The notes: generated by a model not told the origin, from the sequence alone. A DNA stretch of 57,113 nt from Oscillospiraceae bacterium (GCA_902795045.1 CADBJU010000019.1:1-57113); one strand, 5' to 3'. Counted from the stretch's first letter, positions 25,055 to 34,509 are shown. Made by a program: numbers and translations.

Positions 25055-25717
25055 TTGCCAGCGCCGAAGAAACGGCTTGTCCCGATGCTGCTCCTTGTTC
25101 TGCTGCTGTGCGCCTGCGCGCGCTCGGGCGGGACGGAGAAGACCGTGGTCGTCCTGCGCGAGACCCCGGTCCAGACCCCGGCTCCCACCGAGAGTGCCGC
25201 GCCCCGGGAAACAGCCGTCCACGCAAAGTCCGGGCCCGACGACTGGTACGGCTGGTGGCGCATGTACAACACCAGCGGCGACTGGGCGCACATGTACGGC
25301 TATTACTGGGACTGCTGCGCCGAGATCGCGCAGGAGGAGGGGACACTGCGCCTGCAGCTCTGGGACGAGGACCTGCCGAAGGATGTGGGCCTGGCTGCTG
25401 CCCGCCTGCGGGAGGATAACGGCGTACTCAAATGCGTGGCGGGCACCTTCCTCGACCGGGAGCTCGGGCCGGAAAGCTGGAACATCGCAAGCGCTGTGGA
25501 CAGCTGCGGGCAGCTCCTGCACATCCGGGGGACGTACGACGCCGTCGGCAAGGGCGGCTTTCAGTATGAAATTTTCCTGCGCCCATGGGGCAGCCGCTGG
25601 CCCGGGAGCGAGGACGAAAAGCCCGGCTTCTATGAAAGCTGGTATCTGCCGCTTGTGGAGGCGGGCGTAAAAATGCCGGAGGTAATCGGAAAACAAAATG
25701 AAGCAAATGTTCGTTGA
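25055..25717 (+). CDS. Lipoprotein of unknown function
   Basis: 220 residues. Signal peptide of a lipoprotein: basic start, LVPMLLLVLLLCACA, with lipobox L-L-C-A-C giving the lipidated Cys near residue 19-21. A Thr/Pro/Ala linker leads to a beta-rich domain with many Trp and Tyr residues (DDWYGWWRMYNTSGDW). No family recognised. The best start is TTG at 25055, with GGAGGTGA 8 bases upstream; no ATG fits. The last 20 bases overlap the dipeptidase gene. Confidence 0.7.
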   Translation: MPAPKKRLVPMLLLVLLLCACARSGGTEKTVVVLRETPVQTPAPTESAAPRETAVHAKSGPDDWYGWWRMYNTSGDWAHMYGYYWDCCAEIAQEEGTLRLQLWDEDLPKDVGLAAARLREDNGVLKCVAGTFLDRELGPESWNIASAVDSCGQLLHIRGTYDAVGKGGFQYEIFLRPWGSRWPGSEDEKPGFYESWYLPLVEAGVKMPEVIGKQNEANVR

Positions 25718-26663
25718 CTTTCACTGTGATACGCTCCTGACTACGTACCTGGAAAACAAAAGCCTACAAAACGCCTCCGGGCATATCGACCTCGAGAAGC
25801 TTGTAGACGGCGGGGCACTGCTGCAGTGCTTTGCCGCCTTCGTTCCGATGCATGAGACCGCCGCGCGCTACGGCATCAAGGAGACGCCCTGGGAGTTTTT
25901 TATGAAACTGGCGGCCCGCTTCGGGCAGGAAGCCAACGCGTACCCGCAACATCTGGCCCCTGTACGCTGCTTTGCGGACATTGAGAAAAACCGCGCAAAG
26001 GGCCTTGTCTCCGCCATGTTGACGGTGGAGGACGGGGCCTGCATCGACGGGGACCTGTCCCGCCTGCAGACCATGTTTGATCTGGGTGTGCGCCTCATTA
26101 CGCTCACCTGGAACTATGAAAACTGCCTGGGCTTTCCCAATTCCCCCGACCCCGCCCTGCATGCCAAAGGCCTCAAGGACTTTGGCCTGGAGGCGCTTGC
26201 GGAGATGGACCGCCTCGGCATCGTCGCGGATGTCTCGCATCTGTCGGAGGGCGGCTTCTGGGACGTGGTGCGCGAGAACAAAAAGCCCTTTGTGGCCTCC
26301 CACTCCTGCGCCCGCGCCCTGTGTGACCACAGCCGCAACCTCACGGACGAGCAGCTTCGCGCGCTCGGCGACTGCGGCGGCGTGTGTGGGGTGAACTTCT
26401 ATTCCCAATTCCTGCGCGCGGGGGCGGAGCACACGGCAAACGAGGACATCCTCCGTCACATGGCCCATATCGCCGACCGTGCCGGGATGGAGGCCGTGGC
26501 CCTCGGCTCGGACTTTAACGGCATCTCCTGCACGCTGGAGATGGAAAACTACAGCGGCCTTGCCCATCTGGCCGAGCTGATCGCCGATCGCTTCGGAAGT
26601 GCCAACGCCGAAAAAATCTGCTGTCAAAACGCCCTGCGCCTGTTTCGGGACGTGATGCACTGA
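25698..26663 (+). CDS. Membrane-dipeptidase family (M19) dipeptidase
   Basis: 321 residues. Metal-site pattern of the M19 family: DFHCDT (HxD) at the start, AMLTVEDG with the bridging Glu, then VADVSHLSEGGFWDV and ASHSCARALCDHSRNLTD with the later His ligands, and LGSDFNG near the end. Members cleave dipeptides, including some with a C-terminal D-residue, and use two zinc ions. There is no signal peptide, so it acts in the cytoplasm, perhaps on peptidoglycan-derived dipeptides. It starts inside the lipoprotein gene. Confidence 0.92.
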   Translation: MKQMFVDFHCDTLLTTYLENKSLQNASGHIDLEKLVDGGALLQCFAAFVPMHETAARYGIKETPWEFFMKLAARFGQEANAYPQHLAPVRCFADIEKNRAKGLVSAMLTVEDGACIDGDLSRLQTMFDLGVRLITLTWNYENCLGFPNSPDPALHAKGLKDFGLEALAEMDRLGIVADVSHLSEGGFWDVVRENKKPFVASHSCARALCDHSRNLTDEQLRALGDCGGVCGVNFYSQFLRAGAEHTANEDILRHMAHIADRAGMEAVALGSDFNGISCTLEMENYSGLAHLAELIADRFGSANAEKICCQNALRLFRDVMH

Positions 26664-26675
26664 GGGAGTATAAGC

Positions 26676-27239
26676 ATGTTTATTGACCAAAAACGATACA
26701 CCGGCAGACCCGCGGACACCCGCATCCCCAAGGAGGAGCGCTGCTATGATCTCCTTGACCGCCTGGGGATCGCCTATACCCGCGTCGACCACGAGCATGC
26801 GGACACCATCGAGGCCTGCAAGGAGATCGAAAAGCTTCTGGGCTGTGAGATCTGCAAAAACCTCTTTCTCACAAACCGACAGATGACTGAGGTCTGGCTG
26901 CTGCTCATGCCGGGGGAGAAGCCCTTCAAGACCAAGCTCCTGTCCAGGCAGATCGGCTCGGCCCGCCTGTCGTTTGCCAGCCCCGAACAGATGCTTCGGT
27001 ATCTCGACATCACGCCGGGCTCCGTGAGCGTGCTGGGCCTCATGAACGACAGCGAGAAGAAGGTCCGCCTGCTCATCGACCGGGACCTTCTCAGCCAGGA
27101 GTCCATCGGCATGCATCCGTGCATCAACACCTCATCCCTGTGCGTCAAAACCGCGGACCTGATCGAAAAGCTCCTGCCCGCCATGGAGCACGAGCCCACG
27201 ATCGTGGATCTGCCCTGGAACCCGGATGAGCTGACATAA
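26676..27239 (+). CDS. YbaK/ProX-type prolyl-tRNA editing domain protein
   Basis: 187 residues. The YbaK fold is recognisable from LGIAYTRVDHEHADTIEACKEIEKLLGCEICKNLFL at the start, then LLLMPGEKPFKTKLLSRQI with the Lys that binds the tRNA terminus, and TPGSVSVLGLMND plus HPCINTSSLCV, as in ProX. These proteins hydrolyse Ala-tRNAPro (or Cys-tRNAPro) as free-standing editors. 12 bases after the dipeptidase stop, so last gene of the five-gene run; terminator follows. Confidence 0.88.
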   Translation: MFIDQKRYTGRPADTRIPKEERCYDLLDRLGIAYTRVDHEHADTIEACKEIEKLLGCEICKNLFLTNRQMTEVWLLLMPGEKPFKTKLLSRQIGSARLSFASPEQMLRYLDITPGSVSVLGLMNDSEKKVRLLIDRDLLSQESIGMHPCINTSSLCVKTADLIEKLLPAMEHEPTIVDLPWNPDELT

Positions 27240-27256
27240 AATTGTTTACATAATTA

Positions 27257-27285
27257 AAATCGCGCGGAGACGCGCGGTTTTTCTT
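27257..27285 (+). terminator. Intrinsic terminator of the five-gene run
   Basis: AAAATCGCGCG / CGCGCGGTTTT with GAGA loop, then TCTTTG. Confidence 0.8.
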
Positions 27286-27332
27286 TGTCTAATATCTTCT
27301 CTGTCCGGCAACAATAGACCCGAGGTGATGAC

Positions 27333-27965
27333 ATGGAAGAGCTTCGGGAAGCGGGACAGGCAAAGCAGGGGAGCATCCACTGCCTGACCATCATCGGCCA
27401 GATCGAGGGCCACCAGATCCTGCCGGAGGATCAAAAGACCACAAAGTATGAGCACATCCTGCCCACCATTGCGGCGGTGGAGGAGTCGCCCGAGATCACG
27501 GCCCTGCTGATCCTGCTCAACACCGCGGGGGGCGACGTGGAGGCGGGGCTTGCCATCGCGGAGATGATCGCGGGCATGCGAAAGCCCACGGCCTCGCTGG
27601 TGCTGGGCGGCGGACACTCCATCGGCGTGCCGCTGGCGGTGGCGGCGGATAAAAGCTTTATCGCGCCCTCCGCCTCCATGACCATCCACCCGGTGCGCAT
27701 CACAGGCGTTGTGATCGGCGCTGCCCAGACCTACGACTACCTTGCCCGCATGCAGGCACGGATCACCGCCTTTGTCACCGCCCATTCCGGCATCAGCGAG
27801 GAGCGCTTTGTGCATTTCCTGTCCGACGCCACCCAGCTTGCAAACGACGTGGGCAGCATCCTCACGGGGCAGGAGGCGGTCAGCGCGGGCCTGATCGACA
27901 CGGTCGGCACCCTCGCCGACGCGCTTTCCTACCTGCACGAGCGGGGAGAGGAAGCAAAAGAATAA
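27333..27965 (+). CDS. ClpP/TepA-like serine protease
   Basis: 210 residues. ClpP-crotonase fold of the TepA type: LLILLNTAGGDVEAGLAIAEMI, GGHSIGVPLAVAADKSFIAPSASMTIHPV, where the Ser in GHSIG and the His in TIHPV are the catalytic pair. TepA-like proteins differ from ClpP and are found near spoIIIE/ftsK in Firmicutes; they may act with membrane-associated protein processing in sporulation or secretion. Here the gene is alone, so no such context. Start with GAGGTGA about 6 bases upstream. No signal peptide. Confidence 0.85.
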   Translation: MEELREAGQAKQGSIHCLTIIGQIEGHQILPEDQKTTKYEHILPTIAAVEESPEITALLILLNTAGGDVEAGLAIAEMIAGMRKPTASLVLGGGHSIGVPLAVAADKSFIAPSASMTIHPVRITGVVIGAAQTYDYLARMQARITAFVTAHSGISEERFVHFLSDATQLANDVGSILTGQEAVSAGLIDTVGTLADALSYLHERGEEAKE

Positions 27966-27971
27966 ACGCCA

Positions 27972-28050
27972 GTCATGGCTTCGCGTAAGCGAAGAATCTT
28001 TTCATCCCCGCTTGTACCGGGAAAAATCCTTCGCTTGCGCACAGGATGAC
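27972..28050. repeat. Dispersed palindromic repeat, family B, copy 2
   Basis: GTCATGGCTTCGCGTAAGCG at the left, CTTCGCTTGCGCACAGGATGAC at the right (ends paired), then TTTTTT on the plus strand. Besides being a repeat it may act as the terminator of the TepA-like gene. Confidence 0.75.
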
Positions 28051-28080
28051 TTTTTTATTCATGGGCGCGTGTATTTTTAC

Positions 28081-28109
28081 TTGAAAAAACGCATGGAATA
28101 AGCGATAAT
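28081..28109 (+). promoter_or_regulatory. Sigma-A promoter of the CoA-transferase gene
   Basis: TTGAAA (28081-28086) and GATAAT (28104-28109), spacer 17 bp. Confidence 0.65.
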
Positions 28110-28139
28110 AAAAAATCGAAAAGAAAGGGGGAATGCAGC

Positions 28140-29672
28140 ATGTTCACCATCATGGAAGCCGCCGACGCCGTGAGGCTCATACCCGACGGGGCCGTGATCG
28201 GCCTCAACTCCTTTGTCGGCACCGCAAACCCGGAAAAGCTCCACGACGCCATCACCGAGAGCTTCCGCAAAACCGGGCACCCCAGGAACCTGACCCTGGT
28301 GTCGTCTGCGGGCTTCGGCCTTTTTGACCCTGACCGGGGCGCGGAGAACTATATCCGCGAGGGGGCCGTCGGCAAGCTTATCTGCGGGCACTTCGGCTCC
28401 ATGCCCAGCACGAAGAAGCTGGTGCTGGAGGACCGCTTCGAGGCCTACAACCTCCCCCTCGGCCCCATGTCCCACGCCATGCGCGCCCAGGCGGGCGGAC
28501 ATGACGGGTACATCACAAAGCTCGGCCTCGGCATCTTCGCAGACCCCCGCGTGGAGGGCCCGGGCCTCAACAATATCTCCCATGACGATTCCCTGGTCCG
28601 GGTCGTGAACATAGAAGGGGAGGACTACCTCCGCTACCGCCTGCCCGCCTTCGACATCGCCCTCATCAAGGCAACGAGCGTCGACGCCAAGGGCAACATC
28701 TCCTTTGAAAGCGAGTACAGCACCATCGACGCCCTCTCCATCGCCCAGCTCACAAGGCGAAACCACGGCAAGGTCATCGTACAGGTGGACCGGGTCAAGT
28801 CCGATTTCAGCCGCCCGCGCGACGTGATCATCCCTGCGGTGCTCGTGGACGTGGTGGTCGTGTGCGAGCCGGACCGCGACAATGAGGCTTTCGGCACCCT
28901 CTCCGGCGATATCCATGTCCCGGCGACGCACATGCAGTACTGGTATCACAGGCTCGAAAAGGAAAACGCCCGCGGCGGCAAAGTCCGCGCCGACTTCTCG
29001 GCGGACATCATCGGGCGGCGCGCGGCGAAGGAACTAAAGCGCGGCGACATTGTCAACATCGGCATCGGCATTCCCGAGAAGGTCAGCAAGTACGCCGCGG
29101 CGGAGGGCATTTTGCAGGACCTCACCCTCTCGGTGGAGTCCGGCGGCACCGGCGGCCTGCCCGCGGGCGGGCTGGAATTCGGGGCCATGATCGGCGCCGA
29201 CTCCATCAGCGACATGTCCATGCAGTTTGACTTCTATGACGGCGGCGGTCTCGACTGCTGCTTCATGGGCGCGCTGGAGATGGACCGCTTCGGCAACGTC
29301 AATGCCCACCGGGGCGTGGACCAGTCCTCCGGCATCGGGGGCTTCGGCAACATCACCGCCGCGACCCATAACGTGATCTTCTGCCTGACCTTTGACACCA
29401 AGGGCCTCAATGTCACCGAGGAGGACGGGCGCGTGCGCATCCTTTCGGAGGGCGCGATCCCGAAGATCGTGGACAAGGTGCGCAGCATCAGCTTCTCCGG
29501 GCAGCGCGCCGCGGAGAACGGACAGCGCGTGCTGTACGTGACCGAGCGCTGTGTCTTTACGCTCCGGCCCCAGGGCCTTGCGCTGACCGAGGTCTACCCC
29601 GGCATCGACAAACAGCGGGACATCCTCGACCGCCTGCCCTTCCCGGTGCTCGACGAGACATCATCCTCTTGA
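28140..29672 (+). CDS. Acetate/propionate-type CoA-transferase
   Basis: 510 residues, fused alpha and beta halves of a class I CoA-transferase. The first half has GAVIGLNSFVGTANPEKLHDAI, and CGHFGSMPSTKK (oxyanion-hole glycines). The second half begins near residue 290 (DIVNIGIGIPEKV) and carries the catalytic Glu in LSVESGGTGGLPAGGLEFG. The enzyme moves CoA between short acyl groups and acetate or propionate, as in fermentation. The closest families are propionate CoA-transferase and YdiF. It is a single gene with its own promoter; strong ribosome site AAAGGGGG. Confidence 0.9.
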   Translation: MFTIMEAADAVRLIPDGAVIGLNSFVGTANPEKLHDAITESFRKTGHPRNLTLVSSAGFGLFDPDRGAENYIREGAVGKLICGHFGSMPSTKKLVLEDRFEAYNLPLGPMSHAMRAQAGGHDGYITKLGLGIFADPRVEGPGLNNISHDDSLVRVVNIEGEDYLRYRLPAFDIALIKATSVDAKGNISFESEYSTIDALSIAQLTRRNHGKVIVQVDRVKSDFSRPRDVIIPAVLVDVVVVCEPDRDNEAFGTLSGDIHVPATHMQYWYHRLEKENARGGKVRADFSADIIGRRAAKELKRGDIVNIGIGIPEKVSKYAAAEGILQDLTLSVESGGTGGLPAGGLEFGAMIGADSISDMSMQFDFYDGGGLDCCFMGALEMDRFGNVNAHRGVDQSSGIGGFGNITAATHNVIFCLTFDTKGLNVTEEDGRVRILSEGAIPKIVDKVRSISFSGQRAAENGQRVLYVTERCVFTLRPQGLALTEVYPGIDKQRDILDRLPFPVLDETSSS

Positions 29673-29703
29673 CTGCCTCACCGACCCCTTGACTATAAGC
29701 TTG

Positions 29704-29741
29704 AAAAAGGCCCCTGGCGATTGTTCGCCGGGGGCCGCTTT
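29704..29741. terminator. Bidirectional terminator, CoA-transferase / ferric-type ABC operon
   Basis: GGCCCCTGGCGA and TCGCCGGGGGCC pair; TTTTT follows on the minus strand and GCTTTG on the plus strand. Confidence 0.85.
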
Positions 29742-29743
29742 GA

Positions 29744-30817
29744 TTATGTCTTGATCTCCAGCATGCTCTCGAGCAGGCCGTCGTCGGGGAAGACCATCAT
29801 CTCCCGCACGCCGAGCTTTACGTCCTGCCCCTCGCGGAGGGTGCGGTAGACAAAGCCGTTTGTGATCACGCGCATGAGCGCCTCGCCCACGCGCACGCGG
29901 CAGTCGTCCACGTCGCCGAGATAATACTGCTTTTCGAGTACCCCGTGCAGGACGCCGTCGTCGGCGAAGTACACGTTCTCGGGCCGGATCGCCACGTCCA
30001 CCTTTCCGGTGCGCTCCCCGTCGTAGGGGATGCTCTGGCCGCCCATCGCGGGGAAGACGACGCGCCCGTCTCTGACCTCGCCCTTGAAAAAGTCCACCTT
30101 GCCGAGAAAGTCCGCCACGAACTGGTTGACGGGCGTGTTGTAGATTTCTGTCGGCGAGCCGCACTGTTCGATGATGCCGCGGTTGATGAGGAAGATGCGG
30201 TCGCTCATGGCCATGGCCTCGGTCTGGTCGTGGGTCACGTAGACCACCGTGATGCCGAGATTCTTCTGGAGCTCCTTGATCTCAAAGCGCATGGACTCCC
30301 GGAGCTTCGCGTCGAGGTTTGAAAGCGGCTCGTCGAGAAGCAGAAGGGTGGGCTCCGCTACCAAAGCCCTTGCCAGGGCCACGCGCTGCTGCTGTCCGCC
30401 GGAGAGCTGGTTCGGGAAGCGCTCGGCGTACTGGCTGAGGTGCACAACGGCGAGCACCCTTTCCACCGCGCTTTTGATCTCCGCCTTCGGGGTGTGCCGG
30501 ATGGTCAGCGGGTAGGCCACGTTGTCGAACACGTTCATGTGCGGCCACACGGCATAGCTCTGGAACACCATGCCCACGCCGCGCTTTTCCGGCGGCACGA
30601 ACGTCTTCCCGCCCGAGACGAGCTGCCCGCCTATATAGATTTCGCCGCTCGTCGGCTTTTCAAAGCCCGCGATCATGCGCAGCATGGTGGTCTTGCCGCA
30701 GCCGGACGGGCCGAGCAGCGTGATGAATTCGCCGTCCTGAAATTCCGCGTCAAACGCCTTGAGCACAACATTGTCCCCAAAAGCTTTGGTGACGTTCCTG
30801 ATTGTCACAGTTGCCAT
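29744..30817 (-). CDS. ABC importer ATPase, ferric/polyamine type
   Basis: 357 residues. Walker A GPSGCGKTT, Q-loop VFQSYAVWPHM, signature LSGGQQQRVALARAL, Walker B LLLLDEPLSNLD, switch His VTHDQTEAM, then the C-terminal TOBE-like beta domain (IRPENVYF...). This is the MalK/PotA/FbpC class. It starts 13 bases after the permease stop in a three-gene operon (binding protein, permease, ATPase). Members of this class import Fe3+, polyamines, sulfate or phosphonates. The substrate is not settled here. Confidence 0.93.
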   Translation of the reverse strand: MATVTIRNVTKAFGDNVVLKAFDAEFQDGEFITLLGPSGCGKTTMLRMIAGFEKPTSGEIYIGGQLVSGGKTFVPPEKRGVGMVFQSYAVWPHMNVFDNVAYPLTIRHTPKAEIKSAVERVLAVVHLSQYAERFPNQLSGGQQQRVALARALVAEPTLLLLDEPLSNLDAKLRESMRFEIKELQKNLGITVVYVTHDQTEAMAMSDRIFLINRGIIEQCGSPTEIYNTPVNQFVADFLGKVDFFKGEVRDGRVVFPAMGGQSIPYDGERTGKVDVAIRPENVYFADDGVLHGVLEKQYYLGDVDDCRVRVGEALMRVITNGFVYRTLREGQDVKLGVREMMVFPDDGLLESMLEIKT

Positions 30818-30830
30818 CAGTGGACCCCCT

Positions 30831-33320
30831 TCAAATGGAGAACTCGCCCTTGGTCAGGCGGTTGAGAATGAAATTCAGCAGCACGACGATCAGCAATATG
30901 CCGAAGGCCATGGCGCAGCTCATGGGCTGGCTGGTGAAGGTCCAGTATTCGTAGAGCTGGAAGCCGATGGTTTTGGTGGTGCTGGAGTAGAGAAGCGTCG
31001 TCATGGAAAGCTCGTAGAAGCAGGGGATAAAGATCAGAAACCAGCCCGCCGCAATGGAGGGGAAGATGAGCGGCCCCGTGATCTTGAACATCGTGCGCAG
31101 CCAGCTTGCGCCGGACACCTGGCTGCTCTCCTCGAGGGAGACATGGATCTGGCTCATGGCGGACACCACCGTGCGCATGCCCATCATCAGGTACTTGATG
31201 AGGTAGGCGATGATCATAATGTAGGCTGTGTTGTAGATATTGATGCCGAAGTTGCCCTTCATGGTCATGATGAGCCCCAGCGCAATGACGACAGACGGCG
31301 TGCCGGAGCCGAGAGTGATCATAAAGTCCGGGAGCTTGCGGCCCCGGATGCGGGTGCGCTGCAGAAGATAGCTCATGGTGCAGGCGATCACGATGCCGAC
31401 GGTCGCGGCGACGGAGGCGTAGAGCAGGGAGTTTTTGAGGCTGTTGAGGGTCTCTACCCTTGCAAAGACCGTCTTCCAGTTCGTGAGCGTGAAGTTTGCA
31501 TTCGCCAGTACGCTCTTGCCCACGTCTACCTTGAAGGAGGTCAGGAGGATGGTTGCAAAGGGGATGAGGATCACGAGCACCGCAAAGAGCGACACCAGCA
31601 CGGTCAGCGGCACGCGCCATTTCCGCAGCTCCACCAGCGTGGGCTGCACGGATTTGCCGGACACCGTGATATACTGCCGCCTTGCCAGCACCACGTCGGA
31701 AATAAAGAGGATGATGACCGCAAGCACCATCAGAAATACCGCCATGCCGGTGGCGTCGTTGAGGCCCTGCTGACCGAGCGAGACATATTCCACGATGCGC
31801 GTCGTCACGGTATGGACACGCCCGGGGCTTCCGATGATGGAGGGGATGCCGTAGCAGCTCATGGCGCTGACAAAGACCAGCAGCGCGCCGGAAATCAGCG
31901 ACGGCAGCATCATCGGCAGCGTCACGGTGAACACCGTTTTGAGGGGCGAGGCGCCGCTGATGCGGCTTGCCTCCTCCAGCGAGGGGTCCATCTTCTCCAT
32001 GGCGCGGCTGATGGTGATGAAGGCGTAGGGGTAGTAAAAGCTCGTCAGCACCCAGATCATGCCGGGCAGGGTGTAGACGTTCAGCGGCCCCGGCGCGTTA
32101 GAAAGGTGCAGCAGCGCCCGCAGCCAGCGGTTCATGGTGCCGACGTTGGGGTTCAATAAACGTAGCCACGCCATGGCCCCCACGTAGGGCGGCACCATGT
32201 ACGTCAGCACGAAGAGCGCGCGGAAAAACTTCCGCCCGTATAGATCGGTCCTGCCCACGAGCCAGGCCAGCGGGAAGGCCAGGAGCGTGCCGAAGATCAT
32301 GGTCATGGTGGCGGCGACGAGGGTGTTTTTCACCGCGTCCAGATTCAGCGAGTAGGTGTACAGGCGGCGTATGGTCTCGAGCGAGAAGCTGCCGTTCGGG
32401 AAAAACGCCTTGAAGAGCATGTACACCAGCGGCAGCATCTGGAACAGCAGCAGAAAGTCCACGATCAGCAGGATGATGAGCCACTTCACATCGAGCTTCC
32501 ACACCCGCTCGCCCATCATGAGCAGGGCCAGCAGCAGGGCGTCGACGGAGACGAGCACGCCGATCAAAATCGCCGTACGCCCGTGGCCGACCACAAGCTG
32601 CTGCAGGGCGTTGACCTCGCCGCGGGCGATCATGCGGAAGGCGTCGAGCTGGGCGCCCTTGTCGCGCACGGTCTTCTTGAGCATGTTGACCCACTCGGTC
32701 ACGCCCGCGTCCTGGGACCCGGCGCTGACAAACAGGGTCTGCATCAGCATGGCCTCACGCTCTGTGCCCTCAAGGTCCCCGACGAGCTTCTGCGCGGCTT
32801 TGGGCACCTCCGCCGTCTCGTCGAGCAGGCACTTTAATAGCTCGGCGCGAAAGGAGGCGGCGTCCTCTCCCGTGAGGGCGGTGACGGCCTTGCGGTTGGC
32901 GGTGCTGACCTTCGGCCCGGCGGTGAGATAGCTTGCGTACAGGAGCTTGTATTGGAGCTCCTCGCGAGCGTTGTCGCCGGCGGAGGCGAGCAGCTCCTCA
33001 AGCGCCTCGCCGCTGCCCTTCTTCTGCTTTTCCCAGGTCGAGGAGAGAAGAGCGGCGGTCACGTCGTCCACGCGCTGCCGATCCACGTAGGACAGGGCTT
33101 TGAGCCCGGGCAGCAGTGTTTCGTCCCAGGCGCTGTCCGTGGCCTTTGACAGATGATAGACCGCCTGATAGGCTGACTCCGAGCTGAAGCCGGACTGCTT
33201 GTAAAGGCGCATGGCCTGCACGCCGTTGAAGATGATCCCCACGCCCAGCAAAAACAGGAGGATCACCAGGAGCTTGACCGCAAGCGCCGCGCGGTTTCTG
33301 GTCTGTAAGCTTGTTTGCAT
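30831..33320 (-). CDS. Fused ABC permease with an N-terminal extracytoplasmic domain
   Basis: 829 residues. Two permease units of FbpB type are fused. The EAA-like loops are LEEASRISGASPLKTVFTVTLPMMLPS and SLEESSQVSGASWLRTMFKITGPLIFP, which contact the ATPase. What is unusual is the first 250 residues: one membrane helix (about 17-34) then a helical, charged domain of about 200 residues outside, before the usual helices. I chose ATG 33320: AGAAGG lies 7 bases upstream. Operon partners are the binding protein upstream and the ATPase downstream; a strong hairpin sits before it. Confidence 0.88.
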   Translation of the reverse strand: MQTSLQTRNRAALAVKLLVILLFLLGVGIIFNGVQAMRLYKQSGFSSESAYQAVYHLSKATDSAWDETLLPGLKALSYVDRQRVDDVTAALLSSTWEKQKKGSGEALEELLASAGDNAREELQYKLLYASYLTAGPKVSTANRKAVTALTGEDAASFRAELLKCLLDETAEVPKAAQKLVGDLEGTEREAMLMQTLFVSAGSQDAGVTEWVNMLKKTVRDKGAQLDAFRMIARGEVNALQQLVVGHGRTAILIGVLVSVDALLLALLMMGERVWKLDVKWLIILLIVDFLLLFQMLPLVYMLFKAFFPNGSFSLETIRRLYTYSLNLDAVKNTLVAATMTMIFGTLLAFPLAWLVGRTDLYGRKFFRALFVLTYMVPPYVGAMAWLRLLNPNVGTMNRWLRALLHLSNAPGPLNVYTLPGMIWVLTSFYYPYAFITISRAMEKMDPSLEEASRISGASPLKTVFTVTLPMMLPSLISGALLVFVSAMSCYGIPSIIGSPGRVHTVTTRIVEYVSLGQQGLNDATGMAVFLMVLAVIILFISDVVLARRQYITVSGKSVQPTLVELRKWRVPLTVLVSLFAVLVILIPFATILLTSFKVDVGKSVLANANFTLTNWKTVFARVETLNSLKNSLLYASVAATVGIVIACTMSYLLQRTRIRGRKLPDFMITLGSGTPSVVIALGLIMTMKGNFGINIYNTAYIMIIAYLIKYLMMGMRTVVSAMSQIHVSLEESSQVSGASWLRTMFKITGPLIFPSIAAGWFLIFIPCFYELSMTTLLYSSTTKTIGFQLYEYWTFTSQPMSCAMAFGILLIVVLLNFILNRLTKGEFSI

Positions 33321-33341
33321 GCGCATACCTTCTTTGCAGAA

Positions 33342-33371
33342 GGGCAAAGAGACGCGCGCGTCCCTTTGCCC
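33342..33371 (-). promoter_or_regulatory. Intra-operon stem-loop after the binding-protein gene
   Basis: GGGCAAAG and CTTTGCCC arms with a GC-rich inner stem, between binding-protein stop and permease start. No T-run. Such hairpins stabilise the upstream mRNA and lower expression of the downstream permease. Confidence 0.65.
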
Positions 33372-33383
33372 GTAACGATCCTA

Positions 33384-34463
33384 TTACTTTGCCGTGACGA
33401 TCTCCGTCCAGGCGGTGTTGATGGCCTCGCGGTTGTGGTAGGCGTTCTCCCAGTCCACGCCGAGGTCCTTTTTGATGAGCTCCTCGGTGTCGATGGAGCC
33501 GTAGGGGATGTCCTTCATGCCCTTGAAGACGGAGTGCATGTAGCCCTGCATGATGAGCTTCTGGGCTTCCTCGCTCAAGAACCACTGCTCGACCGCCTCG
33601 CACGCCTCGGTGTTGACGTTCTTACTGTGCTCCTCGGCGACGGTCATGACGGTGGAGGGGATGAGCACGACGCCGTCATCGGGGTAGATGCAGGCGATGT
33701 TGGTGATGGGCTTGCCGGCATCCTCGGCCTCCTTGAGGACCTTGAGGATGGACTCCTCCAGGATCATGATGGCGGCGCACTCGCCGGTCTGAAGCTTGGT
33801 GATGGCGGTGGAGCCGGACTCGATCATGACGTTGTTGGCGGCGAGACCCTTGAGGTAGTCCTTGCCGTAGTGGTTATCCTGCGTGAGAGAGGCGACGGCG
33901 GCAAAGGTGGTGCCGCTGGACATGGGGTTGCCCATGGAGATGTAGCCCTTGAGGGCGGGGTCTTCGGCGAAGTCCTTGAAGGAATGGGGGATGGTCACGC
34001 CCTTGGCGGCCCATTCGTCCACCATGTCCGGGTTGTAGGCCAGGACCATGTTGCACACGCGCACGGGATACCAGTAGCCCTCCTCGTCATAGGGGAAGCG
34101 GAGGAGATCCTCGGGATCGTCGATGTCGACGGGCTCGAGATAACCGGCCTCCTTGAGCTCGAGGGACAGGGCGGGCTCGGCCACCAGCATCATGTCGCAG
34201 TCGAGGGCGCCGGTCTCCATCTCGCCGTAGATCTTGGTGATGAGGGAGCTGGTGCCGCCGTAAAAGAAGAAGCTGCCGTCGTTGCCGGGCTTGAGATTGG
34301 GGAATTCCTTTTTCAGCGCCTCGTCCAGCATGTCCAGCACGAACTGGTACATGGAGGAATAGATGACGATTTCGCCCTCCACATCCTCGTTGACGGCGAA
34401 GGCCGCCGGGCACAGGGACAGGAGCATGGCAAGCATAAGCGCGAGCGCCAGGATTTTTTTCAT
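33384..34463 (-). CDS. ABC importer solute-binding protein, ferric type
   Basis: 359 residues. Signal peptide MKKILALALMLAMLLSLCPAAFA, cleaved after AFA with no lipobox Cys. The mature protein starts as VEGEIVIYSSMYQFVLDMLDEALKKEFP, as in ferric and related class-II binding proteins. A later MEEDSCM-like Tyr pair typical of ferric proteins is not evident, so the ligand could be another one, such as a phosphonate. GGAGG 11 bases upstream defines the start. First gene of the operon. Because it lacks a lipobox in a Gram-positive, retention at the cell is uncertain. Confidence 0.88.
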   Translation of the reverse strand: MKKILALALMLAMLLSLCPAAFAVNEDVEGEIVIYSSMYQFVLDMLDEALKKEFPNLKPGNDGSFFFYGGTSSLITKIYGEMETGALDCDMMLVAEPALSLELKEAGYLEPVDIDDPEDLLRFPYDEEGYWYPVRVCNMVLAYNPDMVDEWAAKGVTIPHSFKDFAEDPALKGYISMGNPMSSGTTFAAVASLTQDNHYGKDYLKGLAANNVMIESGSTAITKLQTGECAAIMILEESILKVLKEAEDAGKPITNIACIYPDDGVVLIPSTVMTVAEEHSKNVNTEACEAVEQWFLSEEAQKLIMQGYMHSVFKGMKDIPYGSIDTEELIKKDLGVDWENAYHNREAINTAWTEIVTAK

Positions 34464-34509
34464 TTGCTTAAACCTCCGTTTACAGAATTTGAGGAAATCA
34501 GACATGTAT

